Positions 24,529 through 32,619 of a stretch of 43,743 bases of DNA are shown piece by piece. Location: positions 1 to 43,743 of the forward strand of contig DUBZ01000041.1 in assembly GCA_012960035.1 (NCBI GenBank), given 5' to 3'. Numbering within the stretch: position 1 is the first letter of the stretch; every line of letters begins with the position of its first letter. The notes beneath the pieces were generated by a model. That model saw only the letters and a program-made list of their open reading frames with translations. It had not been told where the DNA came from and made no database searches. This DNA is from Myxococcales bacterium. GTDB taxonomy: Bacteria; Myxococcota_A; UBA9160; UBA4427. Position numbers and translations under genes: made by a program.

Positions 24529-25827
24529 ATGACCGACATGACCGACAAGGCCACCCTTCGAATCGGCGACCAAGAGATTGAGCTGCCCGTCGTGATGGGC
24601 GCCCACGGCGAGGTCGGCATCGATATCAGCAAGCTTCGCGGAGCCACTGGCGCCATCACCCTCGACCCCGGTTATTCGAACACGGGCTCTTGTAAAAGTG
24701 CGATTAGCTTCATTGATGAAAGGAAAGGCGAACTGCGCTTTCGAGGCATTCCCATCGAAGCGCTTGCGGAGCACAGCAGCTTCCTTGAAGTCGCCTACCT
24801 GCTGATCCACGGTGAACTGCCCACGCGGGACGAGCTTGCCCACTTTGACAGTTCCATTCGGAACCACACGCTGCTTCATGAAAACATGAAAGAGTTTTTC
24901 GGAGCGCTTCCCAAGGACGCGCACCCGATGGCGGCGTGCTCCGCTGCGGCGGGTGCCTTGTCGACTTTCTATACGGATTCCCTCGACCCGCGCGATCCCG
25001 CCCACGTCGAAGTCTCGGTCCATCGTTTGATCGCCAAAATGCCGACCATCGCGTCCTACGCGTACAAACATTCGGTCGGGCAGCCCTTCATGTACCCGCG
25101 CGACGAACTCGGCTACGTCGGCAATTTTCTGCAGATGATGTTTGCGAACCCGTGTGAAGAATTTGAGCCCGACCCGATTGTCGAGAAAGCCATCGAGTTG
25201 CTGCTGATCTTGCAGTCGGACCACGGCCAGAACTGTTCGACGAGTTGCGTGCGTCTCGTGGGTTCGTCGATGGTCAACTTGTTTGGTGCGGTCTCAGCGG
25301 GCATCAACGCGCTTGCCGGTCCGCAGCACAGCGGAGACAACCGAGCCGTGCTCCAGATGCTAGAAGGGATTCGCGAGCAGGGGCTCAGCGGTCGAGATTT
25401 TGCCGAACAAGTAAAGGCAAAGGGCGATCACGATGCGTTGATGGGCTTTGGGCACCGGATCTACGAGAAGTTCGATCCTCGCGCCCGCGTCATTCGCCCG
25501 ACGTGCCTCGCCTTGTTGGAACGCGCGGGTGTCCAAAGCCCGCTTCTTGAAATCGCGATGGAGCTCGAAGCGCAGGTGGCGAGCGATCCGTATTTCGAAG
25601 AACACGGCCTGTTTCCAAACATCGAGTTCTATTCAGCCGTCATTTTCAACGCCGTCGGTTTTCCTTCCGACACGTTTACCGTGCTTTCCGCGATGGGGCG
25701 GCTCCCGGGTTGGATCGCGCATTGGTCAGAGCTACACGACGATCCGGCGTTCAAGATCGCCCGACCGAGGCAGATTTACACCGGACCCATCAAAACCGAC
25801 TACGTGACGATCGACGAGCGCTCGTAA
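24529..25827 (+). CDS. Citrate synthase (type II-like) with altered active site
   Basis: The 432-residue length matches GltA, including an N-terminal domain. Catalytic His residues are present: H267 in GPQHSGDN and H309 in GFGHRIYEKFDPRA. The usual catalytic Asp in the PNVDFYSG motif is Glu366 here (FPNIEFYSAV; codon GAG). The surrounding loop has also changed: GPQHSGDN instead of GPAHGGAN, and SDHGQNCSTS. Canonical reaction: oxaloacetate plus acetyl-CoA to citrate; given the changes, another acyl-CoA or 2-oxoacid may be used. ATG 24529 is preceded by GAGGAG; the longer frame from 24478 is not needed. It lies 89 bases after DUF3604 and 35 before sulfatase. Confidence 0.88.
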   Translation: MTDMTDKATLRIGDQEIELPVVMGAHGEVGIDISKLRGATGAITLDPGYSNTGSCKSAISFIDERKGELRFRGIPIEALAEHSSFLEVAYLLIHGELPTRDELAHFDSSIRNHTLLHENMKEFFGALPKDAHPMAACSAAAGALSTFYTDSLDPRDPAHVEVSVHRLIAKMPTIASYAYKHSVGQPFMYPRDELGYVGNFLQMMFANPCEEFEPDPIVEKAIELLLILQSDHGQNCSTSCVRLVGSSMVNLFGAVSAGINALAGPQHSGDNRAVLQMLEGIREQGLSGRDFAEQVKAKGDHDALMGFGHRIYEKFDPRARVIRPTCLALLERAGVQSPLLEIAMELEAQVASDPYFEEHGLFPNIEFYSAVIFNAVGFPSDTFTVLSAMGRLPGWIAHWSELHDDPAFKIARPRQIYTGPIKTDYVTIDERS

Positions 25828-25862
25828 GGCACCGTAGTTTTGATTGTCACTTCGAGGATTGT

Positions 25863-27503
25863 ATGACGAGACATCACGAGCGGGCGAGTTCACCAATCGC
25901 TGTGTGGGGCGTCCTCTTCAGCGCGTTGTTCACGATGTGGTGCAGTGTCGCATCGGCGTCTTCTACACCAACAACACCGCCAACACCAACAACACCAACA
26001 ACACCAAGAACACCAACAACACCGCGTACGCAACCCAACGTCGTGATCATGCTTGCCGACGACCTCGGCTGGGCGGACGTCGGTTTTCATGGCGGACAAA
26101 TCGAAACTCCGTCGGTGGATAGCCTTGCGCGAGACGGCGTCCAACTCGATCGCTTTTACGTCGCGCCGATATGTAGTCCCACCCGAGCCGCAATCATGAC
26201 AGGGCGAGACCCTCTCAAATTGGGCATCGGCTACGACCAGATCCACCCCTGGTACAACGCCGGGCTCGCACCGGACGAAACCACAATTGCCGAAACTTTT
26301 CGTGCAGGTGGATATCAAACGGGCATGGTCGGCAAGTGGCATCTCGGTCATACCCAAGAACATCAGCTCCCCAACGCGCACGGTTTCGAACACTTCTACG
26401 GTCACCTGCATACCAACACCGATTTTTTCACCCACAAGCGCGAGGGTGCACACGATCTTCAGCACAACGGCAACTCGGTGTTCGAGCCCGGCAAGTACCT
26501 AACTCATATTGAAGCCCGTGAAGCCGTCCGGTTTATTCGGGAGCGCGACCAAGACAAGCCGTTCTTTCTCTATGTGCCGTTTACCGCGCCCCATAGTCCG
26601 ATGCAGGCCCCGCCAGAAGTGATCGAAAAGTACGCGTCGCTTCCAGCCGGGAAGTACCGACGCGAATATGCAGCGATGGTCGATCAAGTTGATGTCGCCG
26701 TCGGTGAGATCCTCGCCGAAATTGAGCGGGCTGGGTTGTCGGACGACACGATCGTGATCTTCTTGAGCGACAACGGAGGCTCTACCCCGTTCGGTGGTCA
26801 AAATCAGCCGTTGCGCGGCAACAAGGGCGAGGTCTTTGAGGGTGGAATTCGCGTTCCGGCGGTTATGCGCTGGCCGGGGGTGCTCAAAGCGGGGGACAAG
26901 TTCGAACAAGTCACCAGCGGCATGGACCTACTGCCGACGCTCGCAGCCGCGGCTCAGATTTCGGTAAAAACGACACGTGCGCTCGACGGTCAGGATATGT
27001 GGTCGGCACTGCGAGACGGGGAGGTGGTTCCTCGCGCCAAGCCCCTCTACTTCGTTTCGGAGATTCCACTGCCGGGTTACATCCAAGTTGGCGTGATCGA
27101 TGTCGAGATGAAACTCGTGCAGAGGATCTTCGAGGGCCAAACCGAAACCCGCGTTCAAACGTACTTGTTTGATCTTGACGCGGACCCATACGAACAAACA
27201 GATCTGGCCAAGTCGCGCCCCGAAGAAGCGGCTCGGCTCGCAACGCGCATTCGCGAGTGGCGCAGTCAGCACCCGATGGCCGGCACCCGAGGGACCTTGG
27301 TTGCGCACCCCGGCTGGGTTGCTCCACATGATTGGGCGGACGCGGTGGTCCCGAATGCCAAACTGCAGCCCAACTGGAAAAACGAACTTCCATTTAGCGC
27401 GGAGCTCTTGAAGGCGACCGAGAGGCGCGGTGTGTTGGTCGACGAAGCGACGCGCAAGCAACTCATCGACGCAGAGCAAGATCGCCGAACGCAAGGTCGC
27501 TAG
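25863..27503 (+). CDS. Exported sulfatase (FGly type) with Thr-Pro repeat linker
   Basis: A 546-residue type I sulfatase that hydrolyses a sulfate ester. Signal peptide (hydrophobic core about residues 12-30, VWGVLFSALFTMWCSVASA); then a Thr/Pro linker (TPTTPPTPTTPTTPRTP) from a 9-base repeat; then the alkaline-phosphatase fold with MLADDLGWADVG metal ligands. Cys104 in CSPTRAAIMTGR is the formylglycine precursor. GKWHLGH, HSPMQAP and SDNGGS are further family motifs. Activity requires a formylglycine-generating enzyme, which is not in the window. ATG 25863 is preceded by GAGGA. The frame continues upstream into the citrate synthase gene but the signal fixes the start. The target is unknown: polysaccharide, steroid or aryl sulfate. 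Confidence 0.93.
   Translation: MTRHHERASSPIAVWGVLFSALFTMWCSVASASSTPTTPPTPTTPTTPRTPTTPRTQPNVVIMLADDLGWADVGFHGGQIETPSVDSLARDGVQLDRFYVAPICSPTRAAIMTGRDPLKLGIGYDQIHPWYNAGLAPDETTIAETFRAGGYQTGMVGKWHLGHTQEHQLPNAHGFEHFYGHLHTNTDFFTHKREGAHDLQHNGNSVFEPGKYLTHIEAREAVRFIRERDQDKPFFLYVPFTAPHSPMQAPPEVIEKYASLPAGKYRREYAAMVDQVDVAVGEILAEIERAGLSDDTIVIFLSDNGGSTPFGGQNQPLRGNKGEVFEGGIRVPAVMRWPGVLKAGDKFEQVTSGMDLLPTLAAAAQISVKTTRALDGQDMWSALRDGEVVPRAKPLYFVSEIPLPGYIQVGVIDVEMKLVQRIFEGQTETRVQTYLFDLDADPYEQTDLAKSRPEEAARLATRIREWRSQHPMAGTRGTLVAHPGWVAPHDWADAVVPNAKLQPNWKNELPFSAELLKATERRGVLVDEATRKQLIDAEQDRRTQGR
25965..26027 (+). repeat. Tandem repeat of 9 bases (ACACCAACA), about 7 units
   Basis: Seven consecutive units from 25965 to 26027, with variants ACACCGCCA, ACACCAAGA and ACACCGCGT, lie inside the sulfatase gene and encode the Thr-Pro linker. 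The period is a multiple of 3, so copy-number change would lengthen or shorten the linker without a frameshift. Confidence 0.9.
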
Positions 27504-27684
27504 AACCAGGCACGCCGCAGTTCGACGGGGCTGACACGACTTCGAGGAAGGGTCTTGAACCGGAGCGAAGTCGCGTGACGGAGCAGAAAGTCCAAGTATG
27601 GAAGGGATGGAACTTCGTCGTCGGGTGGCTCTCGAACGGTTTTCAGCTTACGGAGAAGCGTCACCCTGGCACGCGTCGTCGAGG
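27504..27684. other. 181-base convergent spacer
   Basis: Between the stops of the sulfatase (plus) and the LIC_10190-like gene (minus). It holds CGACTTCG (27537-27544) and CGAAGTCG (27566-27573) as a perfect 8-bp inverted repeat with a 21-base loop. There is no U-tract, so it is at most a weak bidirectional terminator. No gene is supported. Confidence 0.4.
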
Positions 27685-29418
27685 CTACTTGAGTTCGAAA
27701 CCGCTCGAGGGGGTGTTTGGATCACGAAGCCCGAGACGCGGCGCAGGGTAGGGGGTGCACGGAAGTGGAGCATCCCAACACTGCTGCCCGACCTTCGGAA
27801 CGTTGAGCACGAGGCCACTGTCCGTCGTGAACGGCGTAGTCGCCACCGGTCGTACTGGATAGCGCCCCGCGTCGCGGCCTGGCTTGACGAAGAGACCTCC
27901 AACGATGGAACCCATGTAAACGGTAAATGCCAAAGATGCAATCGCACAGACCCCGGCCGCTGCGGTAAAGCGATGGCGACGCGAGTCACTTTTCATCGTG
28001 CTTGCACCCGCGGCGATGGCGGCCGCTGCACAAGTCCAGACCGCAGCCCCGAGAAAACGAGGGTCCGGTGCTGTGGCAAACCAGGTGGCGATCGAAAGAG
28101 CAGCGGGCAGTGCCGCGATCAGCCCCGACCGCGCGGGGGCGTGTCGACGCACCGCGCCCATGACCAATGCAAGCACGAACAGGGCTCCGGGAATGACGAA
28201 CAGCGTGACTGAATCCGCGTTGCGCAAGCGTGCACGGATCCACGGACGGACCCAGTCGCGATTGCCGAGGACGTCTTCTGGATCTTTGCCCGGAGCGCGC
28301 GCCCAGCTTTGAATCCACTGCATCTCGGCTACCGCGCGCTCGGTCGGGACACGCCACGAAACGTCTTGGGCCGCAAAGGTGCTGGGATAAGCGGGATAAC
28401 CGCTCAGCGCGATGCTTCGGGCCGACCACGGAACGAGTAAAAACAGCGTCAGACTCAGTGCGGCCCAAAACGGACGCAGGGTGCGAGGGGAATTTCGCTC
28501 CCGCCAAACCCAAGCTGTTGCGAGGGCAATCGCCGCGAAGGCATAGGCTGCAAAGCTCAGTTTGGTCGCGATACCGGCCGCCGAAATCGCGGCGATTGCG
28601 ACAAGGCGTTCGGACGCCTGGTCGTCGTTTGGCTGTGCGAGGAGGTCCCAGAGCTCCGTCGCCAAGACGGCACCTAGAACCAGGACGACCCAGTCGGGTC
28701 CGGTGCTCGAAACGTGCATGACCATCGCCGCGTACACGAGCGGAAGGATCAGGATCGCGCGAAACATCGATTCGGGGGTGCTCATCGAATCCGACGCTCG
28801 AATGCGATGGGTGAGTTGCGCGACCGCGGTGAACATCAAGAGTGCAGGGCCGACGTTGAAACCGCGGAACCATGTGGGCCAAGCGTCGAGACTCGCGAGC
28901 CAGAGAAACGTGGCGTTGTTGAACGCGAGTCGCCCGTGCAGATTCCCAAGGCCGACGAACAACGGCGAGTCTGCGGCCCACTTAATGGAGGTCAAGTGGT
29001 AAAGCCCAGAATCCACTGACAACAACGGCCCGTGTGCGCGGTTCGCGAGCCATGTTGCAAAGACAAACGCGAAAGCGAGCCAGAGCCAAGTTCGCGGTGC
29101 CGCGCCGCGCAATTGGGAGATCAGAGCCAGGGCTCTTGGGCGTGCGGTGAAGAGACCGATGCCCCCGACGACGCAAAGCAAGCCGGTGACCCACGCGGCC
29201 GAAAGACCGACGAAGAAATGCACGACTTGAAGCACGCCCAACCATGCCGCCCAGCCGAGCCAAAATGCGCGCATGAGTGACTGTGGCGTTTGTCCAAGCG
29301 CGAGTCGGATGATTCCGCTGCCAAATCCGATGAAACACAGCGACAACAGCACCCACATCCCAAGGGTTGCGGCGACCAATGCGATCATGTCGCTATGGCT
29401 CGCGACGTCGGTGTGCAT
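27685..29418 (-). CDS. LIC_10190-like polytopic membrane protein (GT-C-like)
   Basis: A 577-residue protein with about 11-12 hydrophobic helices. It has the first-loop acidic motif expected of GT-C enzymes (LLSVDSGLYHLTSIKWAADS) and the signature GLGNLHGRLAFNNATFLW, which I associate with the LIC_10190 family of Leptospira and related bacteria. Family members are thought to be membrane glycosyltransferase-like; activity is unproven. The C-terminal tail (about 50 residues) is soluble and contains TPYPAPRLGLRDPN. It is the third gene of a minus-strand operon with the flippase-like gene 27 bases upstream. The start ATG 29418 has no good ribosome site; ATG 29388 (MIALVAATL) is an alternative. Confidence 0.78.
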   Translation of the reverse strand: MHTDVASHSDMIALVAATLGMWVLLSLCFIGFGSGIIRLALGQTPQSLMRAFWLGWAAWLGVLQVVHFFVGLSAAWVTGLLCVVGGIGLFTARPRALALISQLRGAAPRTWLWLAFAFVFATWLANRAHGPLLSVDSGLYHLTSIKWAADSPLFVGLGNLHGRLAFNNATFLWLASLDAWPTWFRGFNVGPALLMFTAVAQLTHRIRASDSMSTPESMFRAILILPLVYAAMVMHVSSTGPDWVVLVLGAVLATELWDLLAQPNDDQASERLVAIAAISAAGIATKLSFAAYAFAAIALATAWVWRERNSPRTLRPFWAALSLTLFLLVPWSARSIALSGYPAYPSTFAAQDVSWRVPTERAVAEMQWIQSWARAPGKDPEDVLGNRDWVRPWIRARLRNADSVTLFVIPGALFVLALVMGAVRRHAPARSGLIAALPAALSIATWFATAPDPRFLGAAVWTCAAAAIAAGASTMKSDSRRHRFTAAAGVCAIASLAFTVYMGSIVGGLFVKPGRDAGRYPVRPVATTPFTTDSGLVLNVPKVGQQCWDAPLPCTPYPAPRLGLRDPNTPSSGFELK

Positions 29419-29445
29419 TCCTGGGGTCGGCCGTGGCTGCGCACG

Positions 29446-30447
29446 TTAGTAGCGTCGGCGCCATAGGACGAGGGACGCGACACCCACTAAGATGGCCCAC
29501 CAGAACGTCACGAGTCGAATCAGAATGGTTGACGCTGCAGCGATGGCTGCGGTGAGCCCAGGACCGCCCATGCCTTGCAGCAGACCTGCCATGGACGCTT
29601 CGGTCAAGCCGAGGCCACCCGGCAGCATCGAAAGTGTTCCGGCGAGGAGCGGCGTCGAGTAGGCGAACAGGCTTTCCGCAAGACTGAACGTGACGTCGGG
29701 GAAGCTGCGAACCAGCACGAGGAGCGCGACACAATGGGTTCCCCAGGCCAGCAAGCCGAGCACCGTGGCCTGGAAAAGCGGTGTGGGTGCAACGAGTACG
29801 CCCAGGTTGTCATAAGCGTCACGCAACGACGACGCTTTGTGTTTTACAACGGGCAGCTGCGTACAAAGTCGAAGCAGCGCTTCGCCGAGCGGACGGATCG
29901 TGCAGACTGCGACGATGGCGCCGACCAATAGGGTACCCGCGACGGCGACGTAGTAACCGCGATCAAGGCTCAGGCTCCCGATCGATGCGAGCAATACCAT
30001 CGACGCGAGATCCGTGATTCTTTCCGCCATGACCACCGGCGCTGTGGTCGCGATGGGGATCTGGCGACTCTGCTTGAGCAGCGCGGACTTGAGAATTTCA
30101 CCAACCTTCATCGGCGTGAGCGTCATCGACAAGCCCGCAAGAAAGACAACGGTGCTTTCGCCCATCGGGATCCGGACGTCGACCGTATGAAGCAAGCGCT
30201 GCCATCGGTACGCGCGAATGAAGTAGTTTAGTGTCGATAGAAACAAGGCCGCGAACAGCGCGCCCAGTGACAGCTGCTTCGTTGCGTCCAAGGTCGCGGA
30301 AACGTCGCCATAAAAGAGCAGGCCGGCCCACACCGCAACGCCAAGTACCAGCCCGAACAACAGTCGTGAAAACCATTTGCCATCGGATGTCGATGGGTTT
30401 GGCGCTTCGCCTTGCAGCGGTTGCGAGTCGACTTCGCGACTAGACAT
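29446..30447 (-). CDS. LPG-synthase-type transmembrane protein (flippase/UPF0104-like)
   Basis: A 333-residue inner-membrane protein with about 8 hydrophobic helices after a 25-residue polar leader. Family hallmarks are LTPMKVGEILKSALLKQ and the late SMLPGGLGLTEASM, typical of the LPG_synthase_TM/UPF0104 group (AglD, YbhN, MprF flippase half). Members move or transfer lipid-linked molecules across the membrane; no soluble lysyltransferase half is present here. I start at ATG 30447; a TTG at 30471 would add 8 residues. It lies 48 bases downstream of a GT-C-like gene and 27 bases upstream of the LIC_10190-like gene, which fits a lipid-linked glycan assembly operon. Confidence 0.85.
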   Translation of the reverse strand: MSSREVDSQPLQGEAPNPSTSDGKWFSRLLFGLVLGVAVWAGLLFYGDVSATLDATKQLSLGALFAALFLSTLNYFIRAYRWQRLLHTVDVRIPMGESTVVFLAGLSMTLTPMKVGEILKSALLKQSRQIPIATTAPVVMAERITDLASMVLLASIGSLSLDRGYYVAVAGTLLVGAIVAVCTIRPLGEALLRLCTQLPVVKHKASSLRDAYDNLGVLVAPTPLFQATVLGLLAWGTHCVALLVLVRSFPDVTFSLAESLFAYSTPLLAGTLSMLPGGLGLTEASMAGLLQGMGGPGLTAAIAAASTILIRLVTFWWAILVGVASLVLWRRRY

Positions 30448-30495
30448 GTGTGGGGTCCATGGCGAGGCCAATATACCGGCGCGCCGAGGGGACTG

Positions 30496-32256
30496 CTAGC
30501 GCGAGGGGCTCTCGCTTGCGCCGAGGCATCGGCGAAGCTGCGCACTCGCGGTTTGTTCCGCAAGCCGTTCGATTGGGTAACGCCAGCGAACAACGCGCCG
30601 GTCGGGAAACTGCGCCAACAGTTGAGCGCGCACTGCGTCACTACGATCCCACGCGTAAATCACGGGGCTTTGGTCGATCCTGATTGCGTTTTTGACAAAT
30701 ACCGGGTTGTAGCGCTCGTCTGAGTCCGCATCGACCAAAACGAGATCGCCGGGCTGCACAACAGAGTCGAGTTCTTCGTAGAGTTCGAAACTGATTTTGC
30801 GTTGATTCCAGTACGGCGCCGTCAATGCAGTGCGGGGGATGTACAAGAACATGCCGTAAGTCATGAAGGCGATGACTGCGGTCGCGGTGAACGCCCGCGT
30901 TCTGTCGACGTCGAGTCCCGACGAGAAGGATCGCAGAACGTCGGGAGTCGCTCGAATCCCCTCCACGGTAAGCATCACGAGGTAGGGGAGCAGGCAGTAG
31001 TAGAAGCGCGCGCCAAAGGCGACGCCGTTGTACCAGTAACCGGCATAGATCACCACCGCCCCAGCGATCGTCGCGGCACACAACCAATGCTGCCATGAAA
31101 GACGCGTAAACAAGAGCGCAACGAACACGAACAAGAGTGACACGAGGGGCCAGCCGAACAGGTCATGATTCATCACGGCCATATTGAAGTTTAAATTGAG
31201 CGCGGCCCGAATGACGTCATGTCCGGGTGTCGGAAACGACGTCGCCCACGGCAAGCCGATGTCGTCCCCGAAGCCGAAGCGGTTTGCTGGGGTCAGAAAA
31301 TAGAGGGGCGGCACTCCCCATTCTCCGACCAACGCTCGATTGTAGATCCCGTAGATCGCGGTGCCGATGCCGCCGCCCACTGCCGCGCAAAACGTCAGCT
31401 TCCACGAAGCAGCCGAGCGGCGCGCGATCGCGAAGAAGCCGACGACCGCAGCGAAGACGAATAAAGCGGAAACCGGACGCACGAGGATCTGAAACGCGAT
31501 CGAAAGAGCCGCGACGGCCCCCCAAATAAGAGAACCGCTGCGCGAGCCTCTGACGAACGCGAGGGCGAATGCACTGGATGCGAGCAGCGATGCGTTGTGG
31601 GACATGAAGCCGGCGGACATGAAGAGGTAGAACGGGGACAACACGCAAAGAACCAGGGCAAAATTCGCGCGCTTGGAATCGAACAGCTCGCTCCACAAGT
31701 GCCACATCACCACGACGGATAGAGCACCGATCGCGGGGTTTGCGAAAGCGGTCAACCCCGTGACGACGCCAATCGCGAGGAGTCCTGACCAACCGGGCGG
31801 AAACACCGTGAAGACACGACCGTCCAAGTCGACGCTCCATGGTGCGGGAAAGGCTTCGGGGACCGCGGGGCTTTCTGCAAAGAGCTGTCCCGCTGCGAAA
31901 AGCTTGGCCTGATACAAATACGCGAAGCCGTCGGGGATATGAGGAATCGGATCGAGGACGAATTGTGAAAGGAGTACGGGGGCCACGAACGCCCATCCAT
32001 AGAGCGCGTATCGTTCCGTCGTTGTGAGATTCGCAACGCGTTTGGATAGGTGATCTAAGCGGGTGCTCCAACCGGTCGACCGACTCATGAGCCACGCCAC
32101 GCCGAGGGCCAGAACCAGACCGACCCCTGCATGGGAGTAGGGGCGGATGTAGGGGCTGTACCACTGGATGCTGAGACTGGACAAGAGCATCAGCGCGCCG
32201 AACACGACGACGCGTGTGGTTCGTGCTGAAGTTTTGAAGGTGGAGTCGCTCGACAT
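30496..32256 (-). CDS. Polytopic membrane protein, GT-C glycosyltransferase-like (ArnT/PMT type)
   Basis: A 586-residue protein with about 12 hydrophobic helices and a soluble C-terminal domain of about 110 residues (YEELDSVVQPGDLVLVDADS, RVVRWRYPIERL). Loop 1 has DPIPHIPDGFAYLYQAKLF, the D-x-x-A-Y-x-x-Q pattern of GT39/ArnT-like enzymes that use polyprenyl-linked sugar donors. The start ATG 32256 has only a weak ribosome site. It is the first gene of the minus-strand operon with the flippase-like and LIC_10190-like genes. The acceptor and donor are unknown. Confidence 0.75.
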   Translation of the reverse strand: MSSDSTFKTSARTTRVVVFGALMLLSSLSIQWYSPYIRPYSHAGVGLVLALGVAWLMSRSTGWSTRLDHLSKRVANLTTTERYALYGWAFVAPVLLSQFVLDPIPHIPDGFAYLYQAKLFAAGQLFAESPAVPEAFPAPWSVDLDGRVFTVFPPGWSGLLAIGVVTGLTAFANPAIGALSVVVMWHLWSELFDSKRANFALVLCVLSPFYLFMSAGFMSHNASLLASSAFALAFVRGSRSGSLIWGAVAALSIAFQILVRPVSALFVFAAVVGFFAIARRSAASWKLTFCAAVGGGIGTAIYGIYNRALVGEWGVPPLYFLTPANRFGFGDDIGLPWATSFPTPGHDVIRAALNLNFNMAVMNHDLFGWPLVSLLFVFVALLFTRLSWQHWLCAATIAGAVVIYAGYWYNGVAFGARFYYCLLPYLVMLTVEGIRATPDVLRSFSSGLDVDRTRAFTATAVIAFMTYGMFLYIPRTALTAPYWNQRKISFELYEELDSVVQPGDLVLVDADSDERYNPVFVKNAIRIDQSPVIYAWDRSDAVRAQLLAQFPDRRVVRWRYPIERLAEQTASAQLRRCLGASESPSR

Positions 32257-32619
32257 GAATTGCTCAGCTTTGGCGATGGTCTGGATACACGCCAACGTAC
32301 CACTCGATCGGGTGGCTTCGGCGGAAGCATCGATTTGATGATGTCGGTCGCGCCGACGTTGGCGCCGAGAATAGGACATCATCCCGCGGGGTGAATGCTG
32401 CACACGCGTGAAGACTCGGTGCGCGGCTCATCACCCTGTCTGCACATCCGAGATGAGTGCCCCTTTAGAAGTGAACTCGAGCGTGATTTGTTTTCACTAT
32501 CCCGCGCGAATTGGTGGTATGTTGAAGTCACCCCGAAAGCGGACTCTCCGTCGATCGTGACCGACTCGGTGCTTTCTAATCTGAAGTTGGCGATAATGCG
32601 GAGCTGGAGAGACTCATCC
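32257..32619. other. Divergent intergenic region (363 bases)
   Basis: This lies between two large membrane protein genes of opposite direction. It contains a short inverted repeat AGTGAA (32470-32475) with TTCACT (32493-32498) and a GTCGG-N5-CCGAC hairpin near 32343. An open frame from 32395 runs in phase into the plus gene, but the ribosome site GGAGAG before ATG 32620 argues for a non-coding leader. No RNA gene is recognised. Confidence 0.45.

Noticed and set aside
25965..26027. Repeat tract as a phase-variation switch
   Set aside because: The unit is 9 bases, so gain or loss keeps the frame. It can change linker length but not switch the gene on or off.
27598..28212. 204-codon plus-strand frame at the 3' end of the LIC_10190-like gene
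   Set aside because: It is antisense to a gene with membrane helices and family motifs, and its Arg-rich sequence matches nothing.
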